From the NCBI GenBank assembly GCA_026686845.1, contig JAIVEN010000001.1, forward strand, positions 37,688,001 to 37,752,000: a stretch of DNA of 64,000 nucleotides, read 5' to 3'. The notes below the pieces were generated by a model. The model searched no databases. It was not told where the DNA came from and saw only the letters and a list, made by a program, of their open reading frames with translations. The position numbers and the translations under genes were made by a program. This document shows, one piece after another, positions 25,701 through 36,560 of the stretch (position 1 is the first letter of the stretch; each line of letters opens with the position of its first letter). The stretch comes from Adenanthera pavonina (lineage: Eukaryota; Streptophyta; Magnoliopsida; Fabales; Fabaceae).

Positions 25701-28421
25701 TAATTGATCAATTTAAAACCAACATGCTCCAAGGGAGCACGCCAAAGTCAAAAAATACTGTTCAAAGAAAAAAATTGATGAACCAAAGTAGAGGATCTCG
25801 CACAACTGGAAGAAAAAAAAGCAAAACAAAAATCTTAGAAGACATTTAATTTAAAAAAAAAAAAAACAAAAGATCAATTCAAAACGAGTGAGGCAAGGAG
25901 GCCCAGGAAGACTTTAAGAAACAAGGAAAAGAAAGTTACAGCTCTTTGTAAACTGCAAAGTAGTATCCTATAGATGCTAAGAAATAGCAAGGACTAAGAA
26001 CATAATCATATCCTCCAAAATATTCTTTTAAACCACGAAGTTTGTAGAAGAATTCATATAGCTAATGAAGACAACAGGATAGCACAAACCTTCTCTAGAA
26101 TACCAAATACAATTTCATACAGTCTGGACAAAATTTCAGAATTGGTTGAAGAAGCAGATGTAAGAGCCTTCAAAGCTTGCAATCTTCGTGCATGAACTTC
26201 AAAGAAATCAGATAAATAAGGGTCAAGACCATCACAACATGGGGGAAAGAAGACATATCTTAACTCCTAAAAGTCCGGCAATATTGAAATTGTGGAATTT
26301 TTAATTTCAATGTTTGAATAGGTTGAATTCAATTTCACATAAATTCCATCTGCAGAAATTTAATAATCTATTATAGTAATTTATGTTACCCTCTGAAGGT
26401 CATGTACTCTATCATCGCATTTTAAAAAATATCGTCCCTCTAAATCATATGGACATATGCAATTATAGACCAAATTGAAAATTCCAGTTGCACTAAGAAC
26501 TAATAAGGCTTCTTCATTTTTAAAAAAAAATTCCAAGTGAATTCATAGCAACACAAGAAATATTCCACGCAAAGCCAACTATATCAACCAACAATTGTCA
26601 CACTGAGCTAATTATTCAACCATAAAAAACTGCTGAATATGAATTACAGAATTACACATCTCAGTGAAATTAACATGACAGAAAACATATATCTAGGCTA
26701 CAACTTATTTGTTCTGTTCTAAAGTACAATAAATAGTTTATAACAAGGAAAATATGCCCTAGTCCACAGATAATACATGAAAAGCCAACCCCCATGGTCA
26801 GAATATAAAAGGATAATTCTGTCTACCATTTTAGCAACTTTAACCATTGTGTCAATCTATCCTATTATTTGCAAGAGGCATTAAACTACAGAGCATGAAG
26901 TTCAGACTAACAGTATATAAGCAACAGTTTCTCTTTCTCAGGTCAATTTTAAGGTAATACATACAAGTGAATGCACAAATATAGACATAGAACCTTAAGA
27001 TGAAAATGATTAAGATAATCTCAAGCAAAAACTAAGAAAAACCACTCACATTCAACTTCAGCATTTTTTGATTCTGCCGTAAGTTGTTCCACTATTCGTG
27101 GTACAACATCAGCTCGAGTAACACCTCCAACAGCATCAATGTCAGCCAAGGCATCCCAGTTAGGAGTGGGTATCCCACCCCCAGTACTCAAACCTTGGGC
27201 GCCAGTGTCAGACAAAATTCTGGCCAGGTAGTAATAGACATACCGAAGGACACTTCTATCTTCACATTGCTGATTAAGCTATAGAAAAAATATAAAGATA
27301 TAAGATTTGGCTAAAAGCAAGGGTAGATAAATTATGTAAGCACCATTTCGCCAATGAAATTCAGAATGACAAATTATTGTATATCCCATAGAACAGCAAA
27401 TTCTGTGGTAGGTCCATCCAATACAAGGTACTACAAGTATTCTACGGGCATACAGGGACATACAAGGAATGGCATCTGAAAAAAAATCAAATGGATCTGA
27501 AAACATACCATGAGAAGTGAAGGAGCCAATGATGGGTCCACAGAATTATACACAGCAAGTTTTGGAAACACATGGCGCACTAGTTGCCGCTGAGAATTTT
27601 TCTACAATTGAATGATCAACAAAACCAAACTATATCACTAGAGTATCCAGTCAAGAGACAAAAATTATAATCTTGTTAGTTTTGAGTGTCAATGCTTACT
27701 TGATCAGATGTGGCAGCTAGTTCATGAATACTTCTTGCAAGTTGGGAATATGAAACTGGCTGAAAATACAGGTGCACCCCACATCAACCACACAGGATTA
27801 TACTTTATCATCTCCCCCTTTGTGCAAATAAAAGTTTCAAGATTATTTTTATCATGTAGGTCCAATTTACCAAGAGAATAGCGGCACAGCTTTTCAAATG
27901 CGATCAGCACAAGTGATGCTGTTAAACTTAAAATCAACTATCATACTACTCTGACCATCTCCGATCTCTAGTAAATAATTGAGCAAAGTAACCTATTGAT
28001 CAAATAAACTAAACCAGGGCTTGTTGAAGAAAAAGAGAGATATGTAATTGCCAACCTTCTTCTTCTGCTTTTGCGGCATTATATTAGTCCTAACTGGGCC
28101 TAAAGCAGCTTTGGCAACAGTTAGGGTGTCGGTCTGGATTTGCATAAATGTGGCTCTCTTGGACTTCTTTTCCCCAGCCGGCTTGCCCAGCGCGGTTGGC
28201 TGAGCTGTCGGAGCCGCCGTAGCGGAAGATGCAGCCGCAGATGAAGCCGAAGCCGTGGACGACGCAGTTGTTGGGTCTGACGAGATTAGATCCATGAGCG
28301 TCGTCCCCGAAGAGTCCTGTCGAAATCGAAAAGAAGCACATGTTCAAATTTCGAGGGAAATCCCAGGGAACTGCAATGCAATGGAGAAAGAACAAATGAA
28401 GTTAAGAGGAATTACCGCCAT
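10784..28421 (-). CDS. TASH3: TASH3, SH3-domain subunit of the TPLATE (TSET) endocytic complex
   Basis: Orthologue of Arabidopsis TASH3 (At2g07360; TSAUCER of the TSET complex). The TPLATE complex is an adaptor at the plasma membrane that drives clathrin-mediated endocytosis in plants; TASH3 is its large-subunit-like member. I joined 27 coding exons (3570 nt including stop, 1189 residues) in phase. Order: a Ser/Ala/Thr-rich N-terminus with a basic stretch (KQKKK); a long helical-repeat trunk, with segments such as WDALADIDAVGGVTRADVVP and LLDPSERVCFEAILCVLGKY; an acidic/Ser-rich linker (about 970-1130); and a C-terminal SH3 domain (about 1131-1188) with ALYDF (1134-1138), DGWFY and GLVPVLYV. 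The length is close to the Arabidopsis protein, and I see no stop, frameshift or lost splice site. The start is the ATG at 28419-28421, the only one giving MADSSGTT across the first intron; the stop is TGA at 10784-10786. The SH3 domain has been reported to bind ubiquitin in Arabidopsis. Confidence 0.97.
17008..17299 (+). mobile_element. TRIM-like miniature LTR element in intron 15 of TASH3
   Basis: Two direct repeats of 77 bp each, 17008-17084 and 17223-17299, begin TGTT(G/A)GAGATTATAA and end TCATTGACA, so both have TG..CA termini. Immediately after the first lies TGGTATAGAGCC (17085-17096), one base short of the initiator-Met tRNA primer site TGGTATCAGAGC. Before the second is a purine-rich patch (GAAAGGG). 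With a 138-bp spacer and no ORF this matches a terminal-repeat retrotransposon in miniature. The repeats are diverged and the flanking 5-mers no longer match, so it is old. Confidence 0.65.
17779..17822. repeat. compound (CA)n/(GA)n microsatellite
   Basis: A run of CA dinucleotides at 17779-17796, then GCATATA, then GA dinucleotides at 17804-17822, inside intron 15 of TASH3. A poly-G run (17579-17591) lies nearby. Confidence 0.9.
18800..19186 (-). mobile_element. second TRIM-like element in intron 14 of TASH3
   Basis: Two direct repeats of 120 bp, 18800-18919 and 19067-19186, share TGATGG(G)TAC..AAGTG, CCCCCAAAAG and TACCCCATT(A/G)AGCATCCTAT, with TG..CA ends. On the minus strand the sequence next to the 19067 repeat reads TTGATATTAGAGTTGGTGG, a weak match to the TGGTATCAGAGC primer site, giving minus orientation. 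No ORF lies in the 147-bp spacer. Confidence 0.55.
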
Positions 28422-28545
28422 CGGAACGGTTTCTTGTCTTCAGATCAAATCACCGGAGAGAATTTCCACTTGCTGTTCTATATACCTGTTGGTTGGGCAC
28501 CTAGTCACGACGAAAAGTCGAAAACCATGATATTGGGCAAAATGC
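28422..28545 (-). promoter_or_regulatory. 5' UTR and proximal promoter of TASH3 (unresolved)
   Basis: Only about 125 bp separates the start codon from the tandem duplication upstream. I see no convincing TATA box at the expected place, which is common for housekeeping plant genes. The transcription start cannot be fixed from sequence. Confidence 0.35.
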
Positions 28546-29156
28546 CCAAACCACCCATCTCTATCTCTACTTTTTTTTTTCATTTTCTGCAATTTTCTTT
28601 GTTCTTTAATAATTATTATTATTTGTATTAGTTAAAATTATGTTTTTCATTTTGTTTTATCCTAGATGGCCAAAAGGAAAATTCATTGTTATTGTTTTGA
28701 TCCCAATTCCCCTGTGTGATGCATGGAAAGCTACTAATATTTCTTATGAAATCAAAGTATTTAGATATAAAAATATAAAAAAAATATGGATATTAAATGC
28801 ATTTTATAAATTATGATTATAAGACTACCATAATTAATTTAATTACCAAACCACCCATCTCTATCTCTACTTTTTTTTTTTCATTTTCTGCTGAAGCTAA
28901 TAATTTTCTTTGTTCTTTAATAATTATTATTATTTGTATTAGTTAAAATTATGTTTTTCATTTTGTTTTATCCTAGATGGCCAAAAGGAAAATTCATTGT
29001 AATTGTTTTGATCCCAATTCCCCTGTGTGATGCATGGAAAGCTACTAATATTTCTTATGAAATCAAAGTATTTAGATATAAAAATATAAAAAAAATATGG
29101 ATATTAAATGCATTTTATAAATTATGATTATAAGACTACCATAATTAATTTAATTA
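28546..29156. repeat. 300-bp tandem direct duplication upstream of TASH3
   Basis: 28546-28845 and 28846-29156 are almost identical head-to-tail copies (CCAAACCACCCATCTCTATC ... AATTAATTTAATTACC). They differ mainly by one T in a poly-T run, by TGAAGCTAAT present only in the outer copy, and by single bases. Each copy carries CTCTATCTCTAC, a poly-T tract and (TAA/ATT)n sequence. Confidence 0.9.
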
Positions 29157-29352
29157 CCAATTATATCAATTTAATTGTAAAAATACATTTCGTAAATATC
29201 AAATACATTTTTTAATGAATATATTAAAATTTTAAATATTGGTAAACTATTAAGAAATCTTTTAAATTTTGAAACTGTAATCAAATTAATTAGCAATTAA
29301 ATTAATTTAATTATATCAAATCTTAGACTTACCCTACATCTTGGCATAGTAA
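29157..29352. other. AT-rich spacer before the copia 3' LTR
   Basis: AT-rich, no gene seen. AGTAA (29348-29352) would be the target duplication of the adjacent LTR element, but the opposite end is missing so this cannot be checked. Confidence 0.5.
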
Positions 29353-30942
29353 TGTTAGTTCTGTTGGTTTCCCAATTGGGGTGAATTGGGAAGTTTAAAA
29401 TTTTTTTGCAAAATTATAGGAAAGCAATGAAAGCAAAAGTTGTAGAAAAACAGAGTGTGAAATGTAATAAGGTAATAAGCAAAGTATAAGAAGAATGACA
29501 TAAAGATTTATCATGATTTGGTCTCTTCCTCTTAACCTACATCCAGTTCTCAAACTATCACTTGAAATTTTCAACTCTCTTCCAAGAATTCGTTGGGCTC
29601 CTTATAATGCCACAGTATAACTTTATGCTCTGTTTCAAGAGTTTACAGTTTCACTCTCTGCACTCTAGCTAAGTGCTTCCCAAATCCATTGTGAAGTCCC
29701 CTCATAAGAAAATATTTCTTCCAAATGAAGATAAGATTGTTTAAAATAAAAGAAACTCTCTAATACAAAGTATGTTTAACAGTTGAAAAGCAACAAATGA
29801 GGTGTGTGAGAGGAGAAGGTTTTGTCTGAAGATTTTGACAGAGTTTAAGTATATACAACGTGGAATTGTTACCCACGCCTTCAAATGAAATTCTATTTAT
29901 AGATTTATGTTTTAATTATACGTTAGAGACAAGATTTAATCGTTAGAGACGTCACCCAACGGTTACTCTGCAAAACTAACTATTCACCAACCGCATTTAA
30001 TACGTCTAACATCCAAAGTTTGAATTTTGGTATCTCAACAGACGAATTTCATAGAGACCATAAGTTAAAGACTTTAACGTTAAACTTCGAAATTCATCTG
30101 TTCAAATGTGAAATTCAAATTTTTATCTTGACAAATATCTCCCATATTAGAACATACGAATTTTCAAGTTTAAAGTGCTTCTGAAAAGTGTGAACAGTTG
30201 TTCCGTATTGCTACAGTGTACTCGAAGTTCAAATTTTAGGGTCTAAAATTCATCTGTCAGTAAGCAACTTAATATGGCACAAAAGTTCTTCTTTTCGAAA
30301 TTGGAATTTTGAGCCTTCAAAGTTTATCTGTCAGAAAGACCTCTTATCAGACTTATACACTTTCATTCCAAAAGTTTGAATTTTCAAAAACCAAAGTTCA
30401 TTTGTCAAAGGGACATCTGATCAGACATACACATTATTATTCCAAAGTTCTAATTTTCAAAACTAAAGTTCGTCTATCAGAGGGACTGACTTAGAACTCT
30501 TTTTGCACTCTAATTTCAGATGAACTTTGACATAATTTCAAATGAATTTTTCATTTTTCACAAATTATGCTTGACTCGAAATTGGAATTTCAATAGGCTG
30601 AAATTTGTCTGTCAGAAGCAATATCTTTATGAGTTCGAATTTCAGCTATCAAAGTTCAAATTTTCAAGGCAACATATGAAATTTAACAGTTCAAAATTTG
30701 TCTGTTAGTGAGTATTTTTTAAATATATCGTAAGTTAAAATAGGATTGTTGAAAAACATATTTTAAAAACATTGGGTGAAAGATCAAAGCCTTTTACTTC
30801 TGTGAATATTGTGAGAAATCCTACAAACTAATCTTGTACTCATTTCTTCCTGGATTTCTTCACGTTGAGATCTCTTGTACTCCTTCGATATCTTCCTTTC
30901 AAGCTCCGATTATTTAGAATCATTAAAACACTTGATTTAACA
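29353..30942 (-). repeat. 3' LTR of the minus-strand copia element
   Basis: On the minus strand it begins TGTTAAATCAAGTGTTTTAA (30942) and ends ACCAACAGAACTAACA (29353), 1590 bp. Start and end match the plus-strand LTRs at 40834-42774 and 42775-44387. The middle part (about 30010-30720) is full of CAGACGAA/CAGACAAA and (A)AATTCGAATTT-like motifs. Confidence 0.85.
29894..29901 (-). promoter_or_regulatory. LTR TATA box
   Basis: TATAAATA on the minus strand, in a context (ATCTATAAATA, then TTTGAAGG.GTGGGTAACAA) shared with the plus-strand LTRs at 42225 and 43883. It marks the U3/R side of the LTR promoter. Confidence 0.6.
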
Positions 30943-30956
30943 TTCTTCCCCTTTTT
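30943..30956 (-). promoter_or_regulatory. polypurine tract of the minus-strand copia element
   Basis: The minus strand reads AAAAAGGGGAAGAA immediately before the LTR TG, the expected site of plus-strand DNA priming. Confidence 0.7.
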
Positions 30957-31214
30957 GATGATACCAAAATAACTTGCAAACATAATTAGTACTTAGGTTT
31001 GCTTCTAAAAACTCCCCATCAACATATGCATTAAAATTCAAAGCAAAGTGCAGCATATCAGAAGGAAGCTAGGGAATCTCATTATATTAATTCATTTAAT
31101 AGTTTAGTACAGAGATATGACATTGCAAACACATTATTTCAAAGCAAAATGCCATTCATTACAAAAGATACAACATATATAAGGAAGCAGTACAAGCAAG
31201 ATCAAGCAACCCTA

Positions 31215-33994
31215 AGATCTATTCACTTCTTCTTAGACTTGGATTTCTTGTTGTAGCTCTTACCAAAAGGTTCTGCAGTAGTCTTCCCAGTTTGCTTAGA
31301 TGTCTTCTCCCCCTTTCTGGATCATCAGGGACTTGAGCGTGCATAGCAGGAGAAGGTATTTTTGACACTGGAATTGCATGAAGAGGAACAGGGACAAAAG
31401 GTAAATCAAGATTAATCTAGGGAAGAGGTACAGATGGCGGTGACTCAGGAAAGGCATCCTCAGCATCTTTAATGATTTCCTAAACTGCCTTCTTAAGGTT
31501 GCCAAACCTTACCATTTGTGCTATGGTCATGCCATATTGATGAGATGAGGGTTGAGGAGCAGGCGAAGGAAACATCTCATCAAGCCTTAGTTTTTGAGCT
31601 TGCACAAAGGCATCATGTGCAATAGCTTTAATATCCCTGTATGGCACAAGGCTTCTTTCCTCATTCAGAGCAGCTTGAATAATGGAAGCAGAGGTGATGG
31701 CTGCTACAAGCTTCTCCATTTGCTCAGATTCTTGAGTTGACGGAATTGACTCATGAGCATCTTCAACAATAGGCTCGTGGGAGCTTGCTTCCTGATGAGC
31801 CTCTTCTTCCGTGCCATAGTTCAAGGGTGGACTAGGACTTGTCTCATTGCTGGAGGCTTGTGGAGTGGCCAAAGTTCCAGCAGCCTCTGCAGCAGCATGT
31901 TTATCATCATTAGGTTCAAGAGAGGCTAGTTCAAATGGGCTTAGAGGTTTAGGAGTAGGTGATTTTGGTAAGCTTAGAGGGTCCTAGCTGATGTGAAAGG
32001 AATGACACTTCTGATGTCCTCATATGCATTAACAACCACTTTCATATTCTTGGCCAACTAAAATATCTGATCTTGTAGATGAGCAAATTTGGCATTTTGC
32101 TCTTCTTTAATGCTCAGCATGAGTGCAAACAGGCTGTCATACAACTCAGTAATCTTGGTTGTCTTTGTTGAATCAAGTATTTCGATAATTCCAAATCAAC
32201 TAGAGTTTGGAAGAAATATATCAAAGATGTACAAAAGATCTCAAGTGAAAAAAATCCAAGAAAAACAAGTATAAGATTATATATAGGATTTCTTATTGAA
32301 TTCAAATGAGTAAAAGACTTTGATCTTGCAAGAGAATATGTTAAAAATGTATTTTTACGATAACTCATGAAGTATTTGAAAAATACCTATTATTAGATGA
32401 ATTTTGAAAGTGTTAAACTTGATTTGTTATTTTGAAAATTCGAATTTTGGTATTTAAAATTTGAACTTCGGAGTGAAAAATCTCAAGTGGTAACTTGAGG
32501 ACTGGACGTAGGTTAAGAGAAAGAGATCGAACTAGGATAAATATTTGTGTCTTCTCTTCCCTTATTTTGTTTTTCACTTAGATATATTTTATACTCTGTT
32601 TTTACTGTCACTCTTGCTTTTACTACTCTTATACTTTTGCAGAAAATTTTAATCTTTCCAATTCACCCCCCTCTTAGGAAGCCAGCATATCTAATAGGCT
32701 TTACCTAAGTAGAAGGAGTAGATGGCACAGGTGTCTGAGTGAGCATAGATAGAGGAGAAACAGGCTGAGAAGGCTGAAGTTAGGGTTGTGAGGGTGGAGC
32801 AGCCTCAAAAGTTCCTGCTTGCTGTTATGAGCCACCTTCCTCAAAGAAATGTCTTCTAACTTCCCTGCTTATTTTCCAATTCACCTGCCATCTTTTCTCT
32901 CAATTCTCATCCTTTGCAGTTCTTCCTCTTTGAATAATTTGGTGGCTTTGCCTTCCCATTTCTCCAAATGTTGAATCCTTGCATACTGAAGTAGTCTGGA
33001 GATGATGGAGTCAAAAGGCAAAGTAAAATCTCTCCTCTGATCTCTTGCTTTGATCATGTGTTGAAGGATGATATGGCCTATATTAATCAGCTTGCCATAC
33101 AAGAGTGTAGTCATCACATGTGCTTCAGCCCTTGTGATTAAGTTAAAACTTCCTCCTTTGTTAAATATGATCCTAGACACTATGTAATATAGGATCCTGA
33201 CTTGAGCATTCAAATTAGAGGGCTTTAGCAAACTCAGAGGAGACCTATTCTCACGCCTTCTAAACAGGGTATTTAGCACTATACTTTCTTTGTAATTCAA
33301 GAAAGCACCACCTTCCTCATCTGTAGTTTCATCCTCATCCACGTACCTTAAGGTGGTGATGTCAATTTTCAGGCCATCTTGCCCAGGGATTTCCAGTACT
33401 TCATTGAAGGTCTCATTAGTTAGCCAGATAGTTTTGGACCTCAAATTTACCTCCCATTTCTTCTTTTTGCTATTGTACATTAGAGCAGCATACCATGTTT
33501 TGACAACCTCATCATTATATCTCTCCTTAATTTCCAACAAGTTTTTATAACTTATCATCTATGGTCCAGCATCAAAATTATTGGAAATAAGAAATTTTTC
33601 CATAGTTGTACAGTGAGACTTAATTACCTTTTTGCTGTGAACTTGGTGATATACTCATTTAGGATATGAGCATTGCTCTATAATGACTTTTTGTGGTTAA
33701 TTGATATTCCCCTGACTCAATACTGGAAGAGGAGGAGGAAGCAGAAGGAACAGAGGCAACAGGTACAGGTTTCTTCGAGGGAGCAGGTACAAGTTTCTTC
33801 GAATCTGCTTTGGGAGTAGTTTTCTGCCTTTTGGATGGAGTACCCTTGCTAGATTCACCTTTCCTCTTCTGAGTCTCACCTTCCTTTGAGGCATATTGAG
33901 AATTAATTACTCTTTTTGGTTTGGACTCTCTTTGCCAACTTTTGGATTTTTCACCCTTGCCATTTTCGTGAATAAATGTTGCAAAAAGATGCAA
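31215..33994 (-). pseudogene. env-like extra ORF of the SIRE-type element, broken
   Basis: Pieces in element order: 33994-33659, a basic Lys/Ser/Thr-rich N-terminal part; 33558-32881 (225 residues), containing LNAQVRILYYIVSRIIFNKG and INIGHIILQHM, which resembles the 'putative plant transposon protein' domain (PF20167) of plant retroelement ORFs; then a coiled-coil-like part (about 32160-32060, with LMLSIKEEQNAKF); 31872-31480, rich in Ser/Pro/Glu; and a basic tail ending near 31225. The ORF is interrupted by stops around 33660-33560 and by a solo LTR at 32166-32696. I see no signal peptide or clear membrane anchor, so 'envelope-like' describes only its position. The domain assignment is from memory of motif order. 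Confidence 0.6.
32166..32696 (+). mobile_element. short solo LTR inside the env-like ORF
   Basis: It begins TGTTGAATCAAGTATTTCGA and ends TTCACCCCCCTCTTAGGAAG..CTAATA, matching both ends of the other copia LTRs but in opposite orientation to the host element. It is flanked by GTCTT (32161-32165) and GGCTT (32697-32701), a target duplication with one mismatch. At 531 bp it lacks almost the whole central motif array of the 1.6-1.9-kb LTRs. Confidence 0.8.
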
Positions 33995-33999
33995 GGAAT

Positions 34000-34958
34000 G
34001 GGTTTATAAGGTGGGAAAATAAGTTTAAACGGTGAGAAATAGAGATTTGTGAACAAAATTGATGAGAAATTAAGAGAGAATGTGAACAGACTAGAGAAAG
34101 AGAGGAATAGGGTTGCGTTTGTTCAGAGTGAGACCCTTCATTTTAACTTTTGTAACCGTTCAATAGATGAATTTTGAAGGGTTAAAATTTGAATTTCGAG
34201 GAGTTACTAGTTCACCAACATGAGAAGGCTATCTGGCAGATGAATTTCCTTCAAGAAGTTCGTCTGACATAAGCTAAGTTCAAGGAACAAGACGTAACAG
34301 ACAAACTTTGATTAATCAAAGTTTGAATTTCGAAGTTACAAACATTAAGCAAACATGAATAAGACAAGCAACAGACGTATTTCACTTAAAAAGGTTCATC
34401 TTACAGAGACTCAACATGAAAGCATGTTTCAATAGACGAATTTAGAGATTCAAAAATTTGAATTTCAAAGCTTTATAAAGAGTCTCTAAAATACGTATGT
34501 TGAGATGTGGAAATTCGTACAGAGAGCATTTTGAGCAAAGTCATCATTCACATTATATTTTTGAAATTCGAATTTCCATCATCCAATAGAGGAATTTCGA
34601 GGGTTATAAAAGTACTGTAACAGGGTGTAAGCTACTAAAATTTGTCTGATAAGCATCTAAGTTCGAATATTGCTCATGCTAATTCATTTAAAAACACAAT
34701 CCAACATGGAAATTCATCTAATAGCATTTTAAAATGCAAATTTCAAATTCCTAAACTTACAGATATAGCTTGAAAGTTTGAATTTTCAGATTTCCTTCAG
34801 CAGCTTTTGGTCATGCAGGTTTGATTAACTCTAGTAAATTAATTTGCTATCATCTAGACTAATGTGGAGTACTTGCAAAACATCTTAAACATACTCCATG
34901 CTAAAGTTAGTATTAATTTAATGTCAGAAACTTTAAATGGGTTTAGATAGAGGCTTGT
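34000..34958 (-). other. spacer between pol and env-like ORF carrying LTR-type motifs
   Basis: Non-coding. Between 34150 and 34800 it repeats CAGACGAA/CAGATGAA and GAATTTCGAAG motifs like those inside the LTRs, although it is internal to the element. Confidence 0.6.
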
Positions 34959-36560
34959 TTACAATTCATTGGGATTTACCATTCCCAATTCTCTTATAAT
35001 TTTGTAGTGTCTATCTTCTGCAAGTGACTTAGTCAGAATATCTGCAATTTGATCTTCAGTAAGGATGTATTCCAATTTGATGTCTCATTTCAATACATGA
35101 TCCCTAATAAAGGGATGTCTTACTTTAATGTGCTTTGTCCTCAAATGCATGACAGGATTCTTTGTGATGTTGATAGTACTTTGATTATCACATTTTATTG
35201 GTATCTCCTTTATCTCAATCTCAAAATCTTCAAGTTACTGCTTCATCCAAATGACTTGAGCACAACAGCTACTAGCTGCAACATATTCAGCTTCTGCAGT
35301 AGAGAGAGCCATATTGTTATACTTCTTGCTAAACCATGAAGCCAGAGATCCACTAAGAAATTGACATGTTCCACTTGTGCATTTTTTATCAGTTTTAGAT
35401 CCAGCAAAGTTAGCATCAGTATATCCGGTGAGCTCTTCTCCATTGCCTTTTAGATACCAAAGTCCCATTTGTGATGTTCCAATTAGGTATCTAAAAATTC
35501 TTTTCACAGTTGTTGCATGTAACTCTTTGGGACAAGATTGAAACCTTGCACACATACAGACACTGAACATAATGTCAGGTTTACTAACTGTTAGATATAG
35601 CAGGGAGCTAATTGTTCTCTTATAATGAGTTTTGTCAAAGGGCTTTCCTTCCTCATCCATGTCAAGTTTTGTTGCAGTAGCCATAGGAGTCCCCATTGAT
35701 TTGGCATTTTCCATACTAAACTTTTTTAGCAGCTCCTTCAGATATTTTGATTGATTGAGGAAGATACCATCATCACATTGTTTAATTTGCAGTCTAAGGA
35801 AGAAATTAAGCTCACCCATCATTGACATTTCAAATTCACTCTGCATTAGCTTAAAGAAATTCTTGCAAAGAGATTCATTAGTAGCACCAAATATAATATG
35901 ATCAATGTAAATTTGAACAATAAGTAAGTCTTTATTCTCTTTCTTAGTGAACAATGTTGTATCTACTTTTCCCCTATTAAATCCCTTTTCAGCTAAAAAA
36001 TTACTTAGCATTTCATACCATGCTCTAGGAGCTTGTTTTAGGCCATAAAGAGCTTTCTTTAGTTTATAAATATGGTTTGGCTTTGTTGAATCCTCAAAAC
36101 CTAGGGGTTGATCAACATAAACTTCTTCCATGATATATCTATTTAGAAAAGCACTCTTTACATCTATTTGATATAACATTATGTTTTTCATGTATGCATA
36201 GGCCAAGAGAATTCTTATTGCTTTCAATCTTGCAACTGGAGCAAAAGTTTTCTCATAATCAATGCGTTTTTCTTGATTATATCTTTTGGCAACTAATCTT
36301 GCTTTATTTCTAATAATTATTCCTGATTCATTAAGTTTATTTCTAAAAACCCATTTAGTTTAAATAATTGGGTGATCTTTGGGTTTAGACACTAAATCCT
36401 ACTTGATTTCTTTCAAACTGATTAAACAATTAAGACTTCTTCAGCACACTTAGGTTCAAATTGAGAAATAAATGCACGGTTGTTTATTTGATCCCTAAGA
36501 ACCTTTCCTCATTTCTTGTCTCTAAGGGTGATGAACTTCTTCTTATCACCAGTCATATGT
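34959..36560 (-). pseudogene. copia protease start, RT and RNase H, integrase missing
   Basis: The upper end (about 36585-36530) encodes the protease motif region (MDSAYSRHMTGDKKKF). This is followed almost at once by sequence that normally lies just before RT (RDQINNRAFISQ), so integrase has been deleted. RT runs through 36450-35600 with IDVKSAFLN, KALYGLKQAPRAWYE and the active-site box YIDHIIFG, whose second Asp is His. RNase H follows (YTDANFAGSKTDKKCTSG; STAEAEYVAAS), and the frame ends in TAA at 34959 after ELGMVNPNEL. Stops interrupt the frame near 36360 and at 35225. The main open stretch is 36227-35235. Confidence 0.9.

Larger units (their letters stand above)
10784..28421 (-). other. 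TASH3: exon map of TASH3
   Basis: Coding exons in transcript order (minus strand): 28421-28416, 28316-28056, 27759-27700, 27601-27509, 27278-27050, 26196-26090, 25510-25448, 23658-23558, 21288-21194, 21055-21035, 20326-20231, 20140-20020, 19871-19731, 19640-19450, 18466-18195, 16164-16063, 15831-15655, 15566-15378, 15054-14813, 14724-14578, 12926-12707, 12487-12359, 12261-12118, 11562-11506, 11417-11247, 11060-11001, 10858-10784. All introns are GT..AG. Exon 1 codes for only two residues and exon 10 is 21 nt. The longest introns are 8 (21289-23557), 15 (16165-18194), 7 (23659-25447) and 20 (12927-14577). Intron 8 holds a CT-rich stretch near 22610-22640 and no gene I can support. Confidence 0.9.
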
